DNA of 64,000 nt from Pomphorhynchus laevis (Eukaryota > Acanthocephala > Palaeacanthocephala > Echinorhynchida > Pomphorhynchidae): positions 1-64,000 of the forward strand of contig WNNJ02000287.1 of assembly GCA_012934845.2 (NCBI GenBank), read 5' to 3'. The position numbers were made by a program, and so were the translations under genes. Shown piece by piece: positions 1 to 11,100 of this stretch (its first letter is position 1; the number at the start of each line of letters is the position of its first letter). Under the pieces are notes generated by a model that was not told the origin of the DNA, ran no database searches, and saw only the letters and a list, made by a program, of their open reading frames with translations.

Positions 1-671
1 TAAATTCGTACAAACAATCAAGTCTATTTTACGATAACGGAGATCCGAGAGATTTTAACAGGATCCAGCGAGCGGTTCCTAATTCCCGGGCAAAACCAAG
101 AGGCGTCATTTACATACTACAGAATTATTGTTAATACTATACCATAATAAGATTTGGAACGCAGTATAGATAGAGACTAGTTTCAAAGTTTTAAATATAT
201 GGTGTCCACCATTCATAAGGCGGTAAACAATAGAGAATAATAAACATCCTAATCAGCGACAGGTGTAACAAACAAAACCGAAATAACCCCTTCAATTTGT
301 AAATTCCGAAAAAATGAAACAAATCTTTTTTGTAATAAGGGTTGACTTTTTTGGTTTTTAGACTCCACTGGTTGAACATATCCTTAAGAAATAAGTTTAA
401 GTAGTATAAAGACTGAGGTATTCTTTGGATCAAAATGCTCAGCTACTACGATTGAATATTTCTTTAATTTAAAAATGCATAGCGACAGATGCACAGTAGA
501 GGTTATAATTTAATAAGATTTTCCCTTCAATTACAGTTTACTAAGTTACTGAAGCTATACATTGTTCTCAACACATAAATCATGCTCAGATCAACTAAAA
601 ATAACTTTTGTAAATACTTGTGACTTGAGGTTAATTATATGAACAAGATAATGTGACGAAATGTTTCATTC

Positions 672-707
672 AATCGAAGGTCATTTCAATCAAAATGACC
701 TTCGATT
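672..707. repeat. Perfect 15-bp hairpin, 6-nt loop
   Basis: The arms 672-686 and 693-707 are exact reverse complements (core ATCGAAGGTCATTT), with the loop CAATCA. A perfect arm of this length with CG dinucleotides is unlikely by chance in such AT-rich DNA. It could be a tiny fold-back element or a structured RNA piece; no T-tract or coding neighbour explains it. Confidence 0.7.
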
Positions 708-923
708 TTAACAGAATAAAGGTCGGACTTTTGCTATTTTATGGTAAAAACAATAATATGTCAGGTTATATATAGATAAAGAACTATATAAATAAAAAAA
801 TACTATTCCAAAAACGATTTGGGGACGTAGATAAAGAACTTAATTAATTGAATAGGAGGAACATATTTACACGTGGAAATAACTTAAAAACAATTAGATT
901 ATATGCCAGGTTTAATTAATTGA

Positions 924-951
924 TTAATCAACCCCTGTGAAGGTTGATTAA
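924..951. repeat. 10-bp hairpin
   Basis: TTAATCAACC at 924-933 pairs with GGTTGATTAA at 942-951 across an 8-nt loop. It is AT-rich and may be chance or a relic of a palindromic insertion. Confidence 0.5.
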
Positions 952-1176
952 ACAACCGTCACAGCGATCTAAAATAACGCATCACTTATCAAGTAGCACA
1001 TATCACGGGAAGTAGATATTTAAATGCGATAGTAGCCCTATAGCATGGGAAGAAGAAATGTTTAAATTATACAGCTGTCGGGGCGGACAATATAAAATGT
1101 AATAATATATAATAAAAATTTATAATTTTTAATTACTAAATATAAAATTATATTAATATAATTTATTAATGTTATA

Positions 1177-1478
1177 TTAAGGTTTTAACGTTGATTCGAA
1201 GATATTTTTATTGTTCGTTTGATAATGAAAACATATTTGTTTACCATTTATAATAATATTCGGTTGAGCTATATAGTTAACCAGGCTTGTATCGATACTG
1301 CGAACAAAGTTTGTCGTAAATTGAGAGAGTGCCGTATCGGAATTAGTCAACAGCAAAATTATCTTTGCACATAAAACACAGGTGCCACCATGCAAATTAA
1401 AAAAAACGTCGTCGACTAAACTGCGGTCTAGTGCTTTGCCGATAATATGAAATGCAGATCTGGATTGAAAATTAGAAT
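1177..1478 (-). CDS. Terminal coding exon of an unrecognised host gene
   Basis: On the minus strand a good splice acceptor (pyrimidine/T-rich tract then TAG) ends at 1479. It opens a frame of two bases plus 99 codons that runs to a TAA at 1177-1179. The peptide begins SNFQSRSAFHIIGKALDRS, contains LHGGTCVLCAKIILLLTNSD and ends FESTLKP. Its composition (hydrophobic helices, several Cys) is that of a real protein rather than AT-rich noise, and no start codon is needed for an internal exon. TTTATT on the plus strand at about 1158 gives an AATAAA-type signal just downstream of the stop. I do not recognise the family. The upstream exons, which must end in phase 1, were not identified. Confidence 0.5.
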
Positions 1479-3869
1479 CTAAAATATGAATTATAAAATA
1501 AAATCCAACACATATTTGTATTTAAGATTTAGAAACAAGCTTTATTTTAATGATTATGGTAAAGTAAAAAATAAAAAAAAAACAAAATTTATAAATGACT
1601 ACAATAATTGAAAAAGCCATAAAGAGATTAAGTAGAAAAATACAAAGAAAAACTTATTTTTGCTTTAATATATATTCAAAATTACCAGATAAATAGTATA
1701 AATTCTCTATAATATATAAATCTTCTACAAAATTATTGTATATAGCATTTTTTAATTTTCAAATCTATTTTATGAGTCTATTTTATCTGCATTACATTTT
1801 ATTATATTAAAAACTATTAATATTTCATACTAGAGATTCAAAATTAATAGATAATTAGTATAAATGAATTAAAACTGTAATTAATGCACATGTCGAAAAT
1901 ATCAATCATCTACAGATTATTAACCATAGTATTCTATAAATTTAGAAACTATTTTACCTATATTTTATAATACCTACATTACATTTTATTTATTTTACCT
2001 ACATTACATTTTATTATATTTTCATTATTATTCAGATTACATTTTATTTATTTTACCACCTTGCATTGTATTATATATCAATAAAATATTATATATTAAT
2101 ATTGAGTTATAGAATTGTATCAAGATTATATATATAATAATCAAGATAATAATGTATTATAATCAAGATTTGCTTTCGTGACAAAGTGAACAAAGTTGAC
2201 GTTATAGACATGAAGAGATTCGATAAATCTTTTTTAGTGTTAAACCTTTCTTCTTAAGAATAACCAAAATTGGGTTTATGTATTCAACATTTTACACTAG
2301 ATTTATTGTTGTAAAAATTGTTCATGCATTGACAATAGCGTCTATAGTGTTTACTATAGACGTAAATAGTAGTCTAATAGCGTCTTTATAATGCCTGATA
2401 TGAACGTTATCGTCGAAAGCTAGCGTTATTTTATTTTTTACAGTAATTAACTCGTGTTTATAATGTCCCATTAACCTCAATAAAATTCACTTTGACACGA
2501 AAACAAATTTTGGTTATTTATTTGCTCTAAAGTGTTTACTTTTTCAAGTAAAATTTATATAAAATTAAATATTTTATGTTTGATTAAAAGGGATAAAATA
2601 GATACAAACCAAACATTATATATACCTATCTAAAAAAATAACTAATAAACTATTATTAAAATACTATTAACATCTTTAAGATAGAAAATTTTTACTAGAT
2701 ATTCAAAATTAATAAACAATACCAGATAAATAGTATAAATTATTTGTAATATATCAATCCTCTACAGATTATAATATATATATCATTTTTTAAATTTAGA
2801 AACTATTTTATTAAATTTTATTATATTATTCATTATTTCAATCGAAAAAAACTAGCATTTATCAATGCTGTTTATTGTAGTTTAATTCATTTATGATAGT
2901 TATTCAATGAAAATTATAAATTGGCAATTTAATTAATTAATAATATCTTAATAAAATTCTTAAAATTAAATGGTTTAATTTTAAGATTAAATAAAATAAA
3001 AATTGAATATTCACAGTGATTATTAGGATACAAGAGAGACAATATTTTTATAATTCTAAAAGATTATGAAATTATTATTATCTTTGTATATTCTTCGCCA
3101 AACCATTATCATTTGAATTATTTAATGTGATAATTTTACAATTCTAATTACTTAGCTTTTACATTACTTAATTTAGTTAATTTATCTAAACTTTTTATTA
3201 TAATGAATCTTTTTATTATCATAATATTAAATTTAATAACAAAATACATGTCAGAATAAAATCCGTTTTACATCTGATTGTGATGATCAGATGGCAAGTG
3301 TTTGCTTATTATTAAATATTGCTTTAGAGGGATAAAATAAATACAAAATATACATTATATATACTTATATAAAATAAATATTTAATAAGCTGTATCAAAT
3401 AATCTCGGGTTTATAATGTCCATCAACCTCGAGAAAGATAATTAAATAATCATAATAATATGATAATATTAAATTATCATAAGAGATAATTTAATAATCA
3501 TATTAAATAATTTAATATGATTGAATAATAATAGAGTTAATAATAGAGTTAGTTATCACATTTTCCCCATCGAACTTTGATGGAAATGTAATAAAACTGA
3601 CAAATCTTTATTTCTGATAGGCAATCAATTTATTTTTAGTTAAAATGGTAAAAAATTATTAAATGTCATATTTTGAATATCAAAATAAGTTGCGATAATG
3701 ACAAATATTATGTATATTAGTATAAAATAATATATTATTTTACAAAAAGGTAATTAATATTTTTACACAAAATATTCATGAGACATTTAATTTATGAATT
3801 TAATTAATTAAAATTAATTTAATTTAATTAAATTTATTAATTAAATAATACGAATTGGGTCGTTTGGGT
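1479..3869. other. AT-rich non-coding region with degenerate repeats
   Basis: No supported gene. Diverged copies of one AT-rich repeat are visible: about 1672-1780, about 1820-1960 and about 2680-2830 share the order AGTATAAAT...CTACAGATTAT...AGAAACTATTTTA. A second pair, about 2589-2650 and 3339-3400, shares GGGATAAAATA.ATACAAA followed by ACATTATATATAC. A third pair, about 2453 and 3412, shares GTTTATAATGTCC followed by CAACCTC. Confidence 0.5.
2339..2362. repeat. Perfect 10-bp hairpin, 4-nt loop
   Basis: CGTCTATAGT at 2339-2348 and ACTATAGACG at 2353-2362 are exact reverse complements around the loop GTTT. Nearby sequence repeats related words (AATAGCGTCT appears on both sides), suggesting a small duplicated or fold-back unit. 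Confidence 0.6.
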
Positions 3870-5720
3870 CGTGTGAATCTTGAAATGGAAGAAGTTGGTG
3901 GATATGGTATTATCGAACATGCTAGTTGTAAGAATGCAGCTTGAATTAGCGTGTGTCTGGTCACTTGTACGCAAGCATAAGCCAGTATCGTGTGTGTTTG
4001 GATTAGAGATACCTTCGAAAATTTTCTCCAAACCCATGCAACCTAGCCGAATTGTCTGTAAAAGTAGGATCAATATTGATAGGATCGGTATATCATATGA
4101 ATTGTTAATGAAGGAGATTTTGCTGGTAGTCTTAAATGCTTGACTAGGTCGTTGCTGGATGCGTGCTACTCGCTATGGGCAATCAGGAGAACTTACCAGG
4201 TGACTAACAAACCGAATTGGCTAGGCAGTTTTAACGAGAGCTAATAAATTTATGTTAACTGTCAAGAAACAATATATAATTGTGTGAAGAGTACATTCGT
4301 TATCGTAGGTTGTAGTGTCAAAACCTGCGTAAAGCTGAGGTTATATTACTGGACAAGGCCTAGAAAGCACCATGGTTACTGACACGTAATAAAGCTAGAA
4401 TTCCAAATAGCAATTGGGCTCAGCTTCTTTACGAAGTGCTTTGTCAGGCGTCAGTGCCGGTGACAAAGGTAGGTTTACTATATATCGAGAATGATTTTGA
4501 TAATTTGGATCCTATCTGTCATCCCTTCGACTCATCAGAAGTATTAAACGCATTAGGCAATATGAAAAACAAAAAAGCGGCACGACTAAACGGTTTATGT
4601 ATAGAACATATACGTACATCTTTTCCATTATCAACCAATTACTGGGTATTGCTTTTCAACAGACTACTAATTGAGGCTAATCCACTGATATCTTGGAACG
4701 ACGATATTATTAAGATGTTATACAAAGATTCGGGATCTTTAAGGGATATGAACTCATACAGGGGGATCACACTACTTAATCACTCGTATAAATTTCTAAC
4801 ACGCGTAGTGGCTGCTTTTTTAATCACATTTCGTAGTTGATTTATTCCACAAGAACAATATGGATTTCGTCTCAATAGATCAACCATAGATGTTTCAGGC
4901 GAGGTGCGCTCGCTGGTTAAAGAATGTTTCAATTTAAGACGTTCATTGTAAGCATATTTATAGATTTTCAAAAGGGATTTGGCTCAGTCAATCGAACAAT
5001 ATTGCTTGAAAAACTAGCTTTTAAAGTAAGCATTGCGGGTAGCATCCTTATATTAATCCATGATTTACTTCAACAAAGATGTATGAGAATATTTGATGGA
5101 TTACGTAAATCGGGTGATTTTACAGTAGACAAAGGAGTATTACAAGGTGACCTATAAAGTCATCTACTCTTCTACTTATTTGTTATATATTTGCTTTATT
5201 TGCAAGTAATTACCTTCTGTAAGCTGTGTATTGTACGCAGATGATCTTGTCATAATGACACTAATGTAAGCTCGGCACATAATGCACTTAATCGCCTGAG
5301 AGACTATTGTGCTTGTAATCAGCTAGAGGTAAATATATCCAAATCAAAAGTAATGAAGTTGATGAAAGGTGGACGTCTTGCTTGTAAAGACTATTTGATT
5401 TATGATGATACTCCCTTGGAGTTCTGCAAGAGTTATAAGTTTTTGGCTATTTTGATGACTTAACGATGGTACTTTAAGAAACATCTAGACCTAATAGTGG
5501 CCAAGATTGCGTTAACAACTTCGTATGCCAAGAATTTAGGTGAGCTATCATTTGAGGGTGGCCTTCGTTATTTTGACGTTATGCTTCTTCCCATTATATC
5601 TTACGGCATTGCATTATTCTGGCCGGACTTATTAGCTATGAACTTTGGTCAGATTGATTGTTGTAAATAGAAATTCTTAAAGCGTATCCTTGGCATTTTT
5701 GTTAGTTATCTTTGTTCAAT
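3870..5720 (+). mobile_element. Decayed LINE, reverse transcriptase region
   Basis: Scattered plus-strand frames read as a non-LTR reverse transcriptase. 4436-4840 has the pre-RT pattern SSEVLNALGNMKNKKAARLN and then SYRGITLLNHSYKFLTRV (fingers). 4924-5157 has SIFIDFQKGFGSVNR, where the usual motif A is IDFxKAFDSVNR, and then KGVLQGDL (motif B). 5230 onward has IVYADDLVIMT (motif C, YADD intact), followed by an SKSKVMKL thumb and a C-terminal LPIISYGIALFWPD. There are several stops and frameshifts, and motif A has lost its Asp (KGFGS). The 5' end (3870-4430) is ill defined. The clade is not resolved from sequence alone; it differs from the LINE groups further right. Confidence 0.75.
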
Positions 5721-6337
5721 CACGCAATTTTAATAAGTATGAAGTTTAATTGATTAAAACTAAATAATTGTATTTTATAAAATCCATTTATATCGTCAAA
5801 TTTGTGAGATAGTGTTTTCATAACAACAAAATTGTATTTTATAAATAAATTTATTAATTTATTTGTGAAATAATCTTAAATTATGCATTTAAAAAAATTA
5901 ATCAATCGTTTTAATGATATGATCCAAAATAATATATCGCCTGGATAAGAAATACTGGCTAACAAAGTAACAAATACAAATACTGGCTAACAAATACTGG
6001 ATCACAAAGTAAGTAACAAAGTATCAGTTTATTAGAATTGGTTATAATCATCTTCTATCGGCCTTTTCTGTTCAATGTTGACTGTGTTCTCTTATAGTAG
6101 TCTTAACTAGTAATATTATAGTAATATTAAAAAGGCAAAATAGTTCAATTTAATTTAATTTCAATAATTTTATTTCCGATAATTTTTTATCAGAATTGTA
6201 AGAAATGTTAAGTGCATAAAATAGTGATAAAATAGCCTTCGTTACTATAATTTTAGAAAAGCGGTTTACAAAAACAAAAGAATTTTGTACGTGGATGGCC
6301 TGTATGAATTAAGCCATAAGCATGTAACTGTTTTTAT
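5721..6337. other. AT-rich non-coding, short tandem duplication
   Basis: No gene seen. At about 5945-6020 the phrase AAATACTGGCTAACAAA is repeated two to three times with drift. Confidence 0.45.
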
Positions 6338-6430
6338 TTGGTTGGGATGATGAAAATACAGAAGAACTAAGACCTAAAACTGACCGTATATTGGTCGTTC
6401 GCAATGTTATCGACGACTGCAATCCAAACG
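6338..6430 (+). pseudogene. Exon-like fragment of Tat-SF1, inverted relative to the gene
   Basis: A plus-strand frame reads LFGWDDENTEELRPKTD then RILVVRNVIDDCNPN, followed at once by a consensus donor (AAC|GTAAGT). In Tat-SF1 proteins the segment after RRM1 ends in a K.LxW motif followed by a charged linker and the first strand of the second RRM/UHM (human ..QLDWRPE.....ERVVIIKNMF), which this matches in order and spacing. The minus-strand Tat-SF1 gene upstream (8198-16449) stops exactly before this segment. No clean acceptor precedes the fragment and a stop lies five codons before the Trp, so it may be a dead or rearranged exon. The homology assignment is by eye. Confidence 0.5.
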
Positions 6431-7070
6431 TAAGTAAATGCTTAATATAATGCAACAGAATTTGTTTATAATAGTGTGTTTTTTTTACATAAAAACATAG
6501 TGTCTGCAGGTTTAGTATTTTACATTACCAAAAATATTTAATTAATTTGTGTTTTGTACATTAAGCATTTAAATGCTTGTAGATTATTTAATATTATTTA
6601 ATTGGGTTACAAAATATAATTTGCGTTTTGTATACACAATATAAATCGATTTTTATCCACAATCCTTTGCTTTGCAAATTAAATTAGTAGAGGATAAAAA
6701 ATATTTAAAATATATTTTATCATCAGATATACAGAATACAAATTTTACAACTTTTAATGAAACTTTGAAGAAGACGTGTACTAGATTAAATAGTAAGATA
6801 TAAAATAACCAAAGCTATTAAATAAGCTTTGTAGTGATCTCTGAAAAATAAATTAAATGTTAGAGATATTTAATACTTTAGATAGAAGCCATTTCTGCTT
6901 TAAATTTTAATACAGAAGCCATGTAGACTCAGTTAGCTGATCTAATTTGTGTAAACTAAAAACTAAATATTCAATATAATAAGTCATTTGAAAAGTAAAA
7001 TCACTATTAAATTTTTTTAAATAAATTTCCTCAAATAGAAAAAATACTCTCTTCGTGGATTCATTTATAT
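6431..7070. other. AT-rich non-coding region
   Basis: No further Tat-SF1 exon or other gene was seen on either strand. The CAGTTAGCTGAT signature lies at about 6921-6942 and is listed separately. Confidence 0.4.
6921..6942 (+). repeat. CAGTTAGCTGAT terminal signature, copy 1
   Basis: ATGTAGACTCAGTTAGCTGA lies in otherwise featureless AT-rich DNA. The same phrase follows the 3' region of both large Naiad loci (13293, 42847), ends a partial 3' copy at 39027, and recurs at 47761. Here it may be all that is left of an element end. Confidence 0.5.
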
Positions 7071-7521
7071 CAGGTTATCAGCACCACGATCGAAATGCAC
7101 CGATGAGATTGTCGCAGATGGCAAATTCACTGTTTCCAGCTAATTGGATCTCACCAGTAGCTTGTACTCTCACAACTGGATTGGAGAAAGAGAAAGGCTA
7201 GACAGTGATTTAAACCAACTAAAACTCAATGTATACTTTTAAAGATTGGGGTTTGCGACTGTTACAAAATACACACAAGTTAACTACTCGATAATACAAT
7301 TCAACACTACGATACACTGCTGATGGGCATCAATAATAGAATAAGTTTCCTCAAATTGAAATAGCACTTCTCCTTTCTGATGACTGAATATCTGCAGTCG
7401 TGAACCCCGATCCAATTGTGAGGAGTACACGCTACTGATTAGAGTCAATTAGCTCGAAGCGGTAAATGTGCTATTTGCGACGATCTCTTTGTAGTATTTC
7501 TCTCGTGGTGCTTACAACCTG
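7071..7521. mobile_element. 451-bp fold-back element (MITE-like) with ~120-bp inverted repeats
   Basis: The left end from 7071 (CAGGTTATCAGCACCACGA) and the reverse complement of the right end up to 7521 (CAGGTTGTAAGCACCACGA) align for about 120 bp at roughly three-quarters identity. They share in order GAGATxGTCGCA, CGAGCTAATTG/CAGCTAATTG, CAGTAGC.TGTACTC and CACAA.TGGAT. There is no coding capacity. The flanks read TATAT|CAGG and CCTG|ATATT, so the target duplication is short or unclear. It is probably a non-autonomous DNA transposon; the superfamily is not assigned. A short internal phrase, TTTCCTCAAATTGAAA, is echoed outside the left end at about 7027. Confidence 0.75.
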
Positions 7522-8197
7522 ATATTAAAATTTATATTTGTTACGATTCGTGTGTATACGTTTCGTGAAATAGTTGGTGAAATTTAACTTATTGAGGAAG
7601 TCCAAGAATGTCGGAAACTTGCTCATAAAACGAGAGTTTAAAAAATATATTTTAAAGAGAGTTTAAATAGGAATTTACACTTTACGCGGTGCCTATATTT
7701 TGCTATTCCTTGAGCAACAATTGCTACATGCTAATCGAGCACCAAAAATTCGGTTCGATAGCGTATTAATTTGACTAGAAAGTTTGTCCTGAAAATTATT
7801 TAAACGTTAAGCTGCACAATAAAATTTATTTTATTGCATGAAATATCCATAGTTTTCGCAAAATTGTTTTGCACTAAATGACGATTAAGTCGAATATTTC
7901 GCAACCCATATATCAACATTAATATTTTTTACATTTTATGGAAAGTTTAGATTTACCATAAATTATATATCTTTGGTATTTATTCGTAACTGAATAAAAT
8001 GTTTTATAAATTAATCTGAAACAAATTATGAACTTCATTGTGAACGGTCTTTAGTATATGTAGCCACAAGCTACATCATACTAAAAGTGTTGCAATAATG
8101 ATGTTACACAATATCAAATGTTATAAAATATAATTTGATAACACAAATTATACAATGATATATTTATTAAATAAACAATTTAATAAAAACGAAGTAC
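7522..8197. other. Non-coding, downstream of the last visible Tat-SF1 exon
   Basis: No exon of the Tat-SF1 UHM or C-terminal tail was found here on the minus strand. I see no other gene. Confidence 0.4.
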
Positions 8198-11100
8198 CTT
8201 TTATTTACTCCAAATGCCTTCTTTTTATCTCGTCGCTTTCGTTTTCGCGTAGGATCAAATTCCCCCCTCAGTTGAAACTGAGCTCTTTGCGCATTAATAG
8301 ATTTATCTCGAATTACCAAACCATCTAATATGTTTAGACACAGATCTACAGATTCAACCTTAAAAAATTTTTTATTTAAAAAAAATAAAAATAAGAGAAT
8401 TGTTATTAAGAAAATTTTCATTTTTTATTTAAAACATATTAATATATTTTAAAAATAATAATATTTTTAAATAGATCTACCTTTATTAAACCTTTATAAT
8501 GATAGATTATTAAGATTGAAATAATTATAAAATTTTAAGAAATTTGTAAAGTACATCAAATTGATGAAGTTCAATTTGTTTCGAAATTAAGCTTTTGAAC
8601 CAAATACAAACTGAAATATTATAAATATAAAACAAAACAAAGTGAATGTTTGAGTATAAGAATATAAATGATCATAAAAAGGAATGTGTTCATAAATCGA
8701 TGGAATATTTAACAGAAAATGTTTTGTCTGGTGATGCTATCAACGACCGGCAACATAAAAGTATTTGTCTTACTTCGCGTTCTGATGCAGTTCAAAATTA
8801 AGGATATAAGGAATTACACCAATTGAGGCAAATAAAATTAAAATAAACTGGTGAACCAAATATGCTTATCAAAAATTATCGGGAAATTTAAAGATACGTT
8901 ACCTTTGCAAAAGTACACAGGCCATCACCTTTTATTTGACCATTTGCATCCTTGTAAAGTTTTATACGTGGTTTATTCTTGTTATCAGGATCAATTGCAA
9001 TCAATCCGTATTTAGACATTAGCTCGTAAAACTCGTCATAATCCATATCAGTGGGTAAATTTGAAATATATACGTTACGGTTCTTTTCATCTGGAACGTC
9101 AGCCCAACCTAAATGAAAACAGTGACATTAAATTCTACAGTATCCATGATTCCAACGTTCTTCTTTACTGAAAAAGAAAAGTAATAGAAAATTTAAAAAA
9201 GGTTAAACTCGTAACGTTTACTTTAAATACAAAGCTACGAATAGGAAATAATTATATGAAATGTTTAAAACATATTTTTGAACAAAATACCTTTGTCTAA
9301 ATATAATATTTGTACAAAGACCATTTTTAGATCAATATGTAACCAATTACATGCTAATCGCCAGGAATGCTCATTTATTTCTAATCCTTTCACCTGTCAT
9401 ATTTATAAAAATCATGTTAAATTATATGAAAAGTGTCAAAGGATAAAATGACTGAGTTGCCTAACAAAGGAAATTGAAAGTTGAAAACTTGGAATCGATA
9501 ATTTTATATTAACGCTTATATGTAAAGCCGTGTGTATCATTTACGACTTTTCTCTTACATTCATTATGAACTGTTTACATTACCTCAATTCGAAATCACA
9601 TTTGAGATGTTAAAAAATTCACAAATGATCAATAGTATTTTCAACATAATAAAACCTGTTAAAATAAAATTATAAAAATAGCAACTATAATGTTTAAAAT
9701 GTCATTTAAAGTATATTTAAATAAAATTAAAAGTTTTGAATTTTTAAACAACAAAAAGTGCTTGTTTTCAAACTATAAAATTTTTAAACTTTTATTGAAT
9801 GTTAAATAAATCTAATACAAATACTGCAGATTACTGCAATTCAAAATTACGTTAGAGATGTTAATTAGAAAATGAATCAAAGATATTTTCAACAAAATAC
9901 AACTCATTCAAAATTATAACAGTAATTTTAACGTTGAAAATATTATTTAAAGTATTTTACAATAATAGAGATATTGCGTTTGTAGTCTATAGCAAAATTG
10001 TAGTTGATTTGTTTGGTCAAAATTTATTGACCTGTGGACATTGTTTTCCCGGTAATATGACCTCTGTTAGAAATACTGAAACTATGTATTATTAGTTACA
10101 ACTTTATTATTTTTCTTATTTTCAAACAAGCATGAATTATTAATTCTTAAAAAGGGAGAAGTTTGCATCCCAAGGTGTTTACACTTTAAAATGTAAACTG
10201 CTTAACGTGATCACGTTTAAGAGACCAGGTAATGGGCAATAGCCAGGTCGCGTAGCGCGTGGAGTGAAGGTGGTAGATCTTTATAGATCTTGTTCCAGCC
10301 TGCAACCGCCTTAAGCAGGGCAGCCCCCTGTCAGATGCTGCTGGATGGCCCGTTGTAAGTTTAGTCTGAGTCAACTAAACTAGGTGGCGACACCGAAAAA
10401 GCAACGTTAAAAATTATGACTTAAAAGTTACATGTACTCAACAATATTGGAAAAATACGTAAGTACTAATGATTTCAATTTTAGATCTTTTAAATGTAAC
10501 AGAAAAAATTGTATAGTTTGTGATGTTATAAATAATAATAATTGTATCGTAAGTAATACGACAAACAAATGTTTTTCATTAAATATTAATAATAATTGTA
10601 ACTGCAATACCGCAGGTGTAGTGTATCTAATACAATGCACATGTGGATTGCAATATATAGGAAAAACATATCAAATGTTAAAAACTAGGTTTAGGCAACA
10701 CATATATAATATACAGCATAATAGTCAAACTATATTTCATAAACATATGAGATTAATAGGACATGATATTAAAAACTGTAAATTATTTATTTTAGAACAT
10801 ATTATCGAAGAAAACATTTCTATATTAAATCAAAAACTATTAGAAAAAGAAGATTTTTGGATTAAAACGCTTAATTCCATGTACCCATTAGGATTGAATG
10901 ACGTGGTACAAGGAATTGGCAGAAGTAGTATAATACATAATAAACAACTATATTATAATAATCCGGTTAAACGCAAACCAAGAAGTCATGGTGATAAAAG
11001 GAATAGGAAAAATAGAGTTAAAAATATTAAAAAAGATATGTATATAAATGAACAATTAGAAATATTAAAACAACTTTTAAGTGATAATAAGCTAAAAGAT

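Larger units (their letters stand above)
1..1176. other. AT-rich intergenic DNA, no gene seen
   Basis: Open frames here are short and show no recognisable motif or exon structure. An 80-codon minus frame at 191-433 has no homology I recognise and is treated as chance. Two clear hairpins are listed separately. Confidence 0.5.

Noticed and set aside
191-433. 80-codon minus-strand gene
   Set aside because: No recognisable motif, no splice or promoter context, and composition fits chance in AT-rich DNA.
3837-4143. Overlapping frames on both strands as genes
   Set aside because: They mirror each other across the poorly preserved 5' part of a LINE and share no family signature.
5221-5300. Ty1/Copia or Gypsy origin for the RT at 4-5.7 kb
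   Set aside because: Spacing of the motifs, the ISLLN-type fingers and the C-terminal thumb are those of non-LTR elements; no LTR, integrase or RNase H was seen.
10186-10374. 62-codon minus frame in the Naiad leader
   Set aside because: No family signature; the region is better explained by its inverted repeats.
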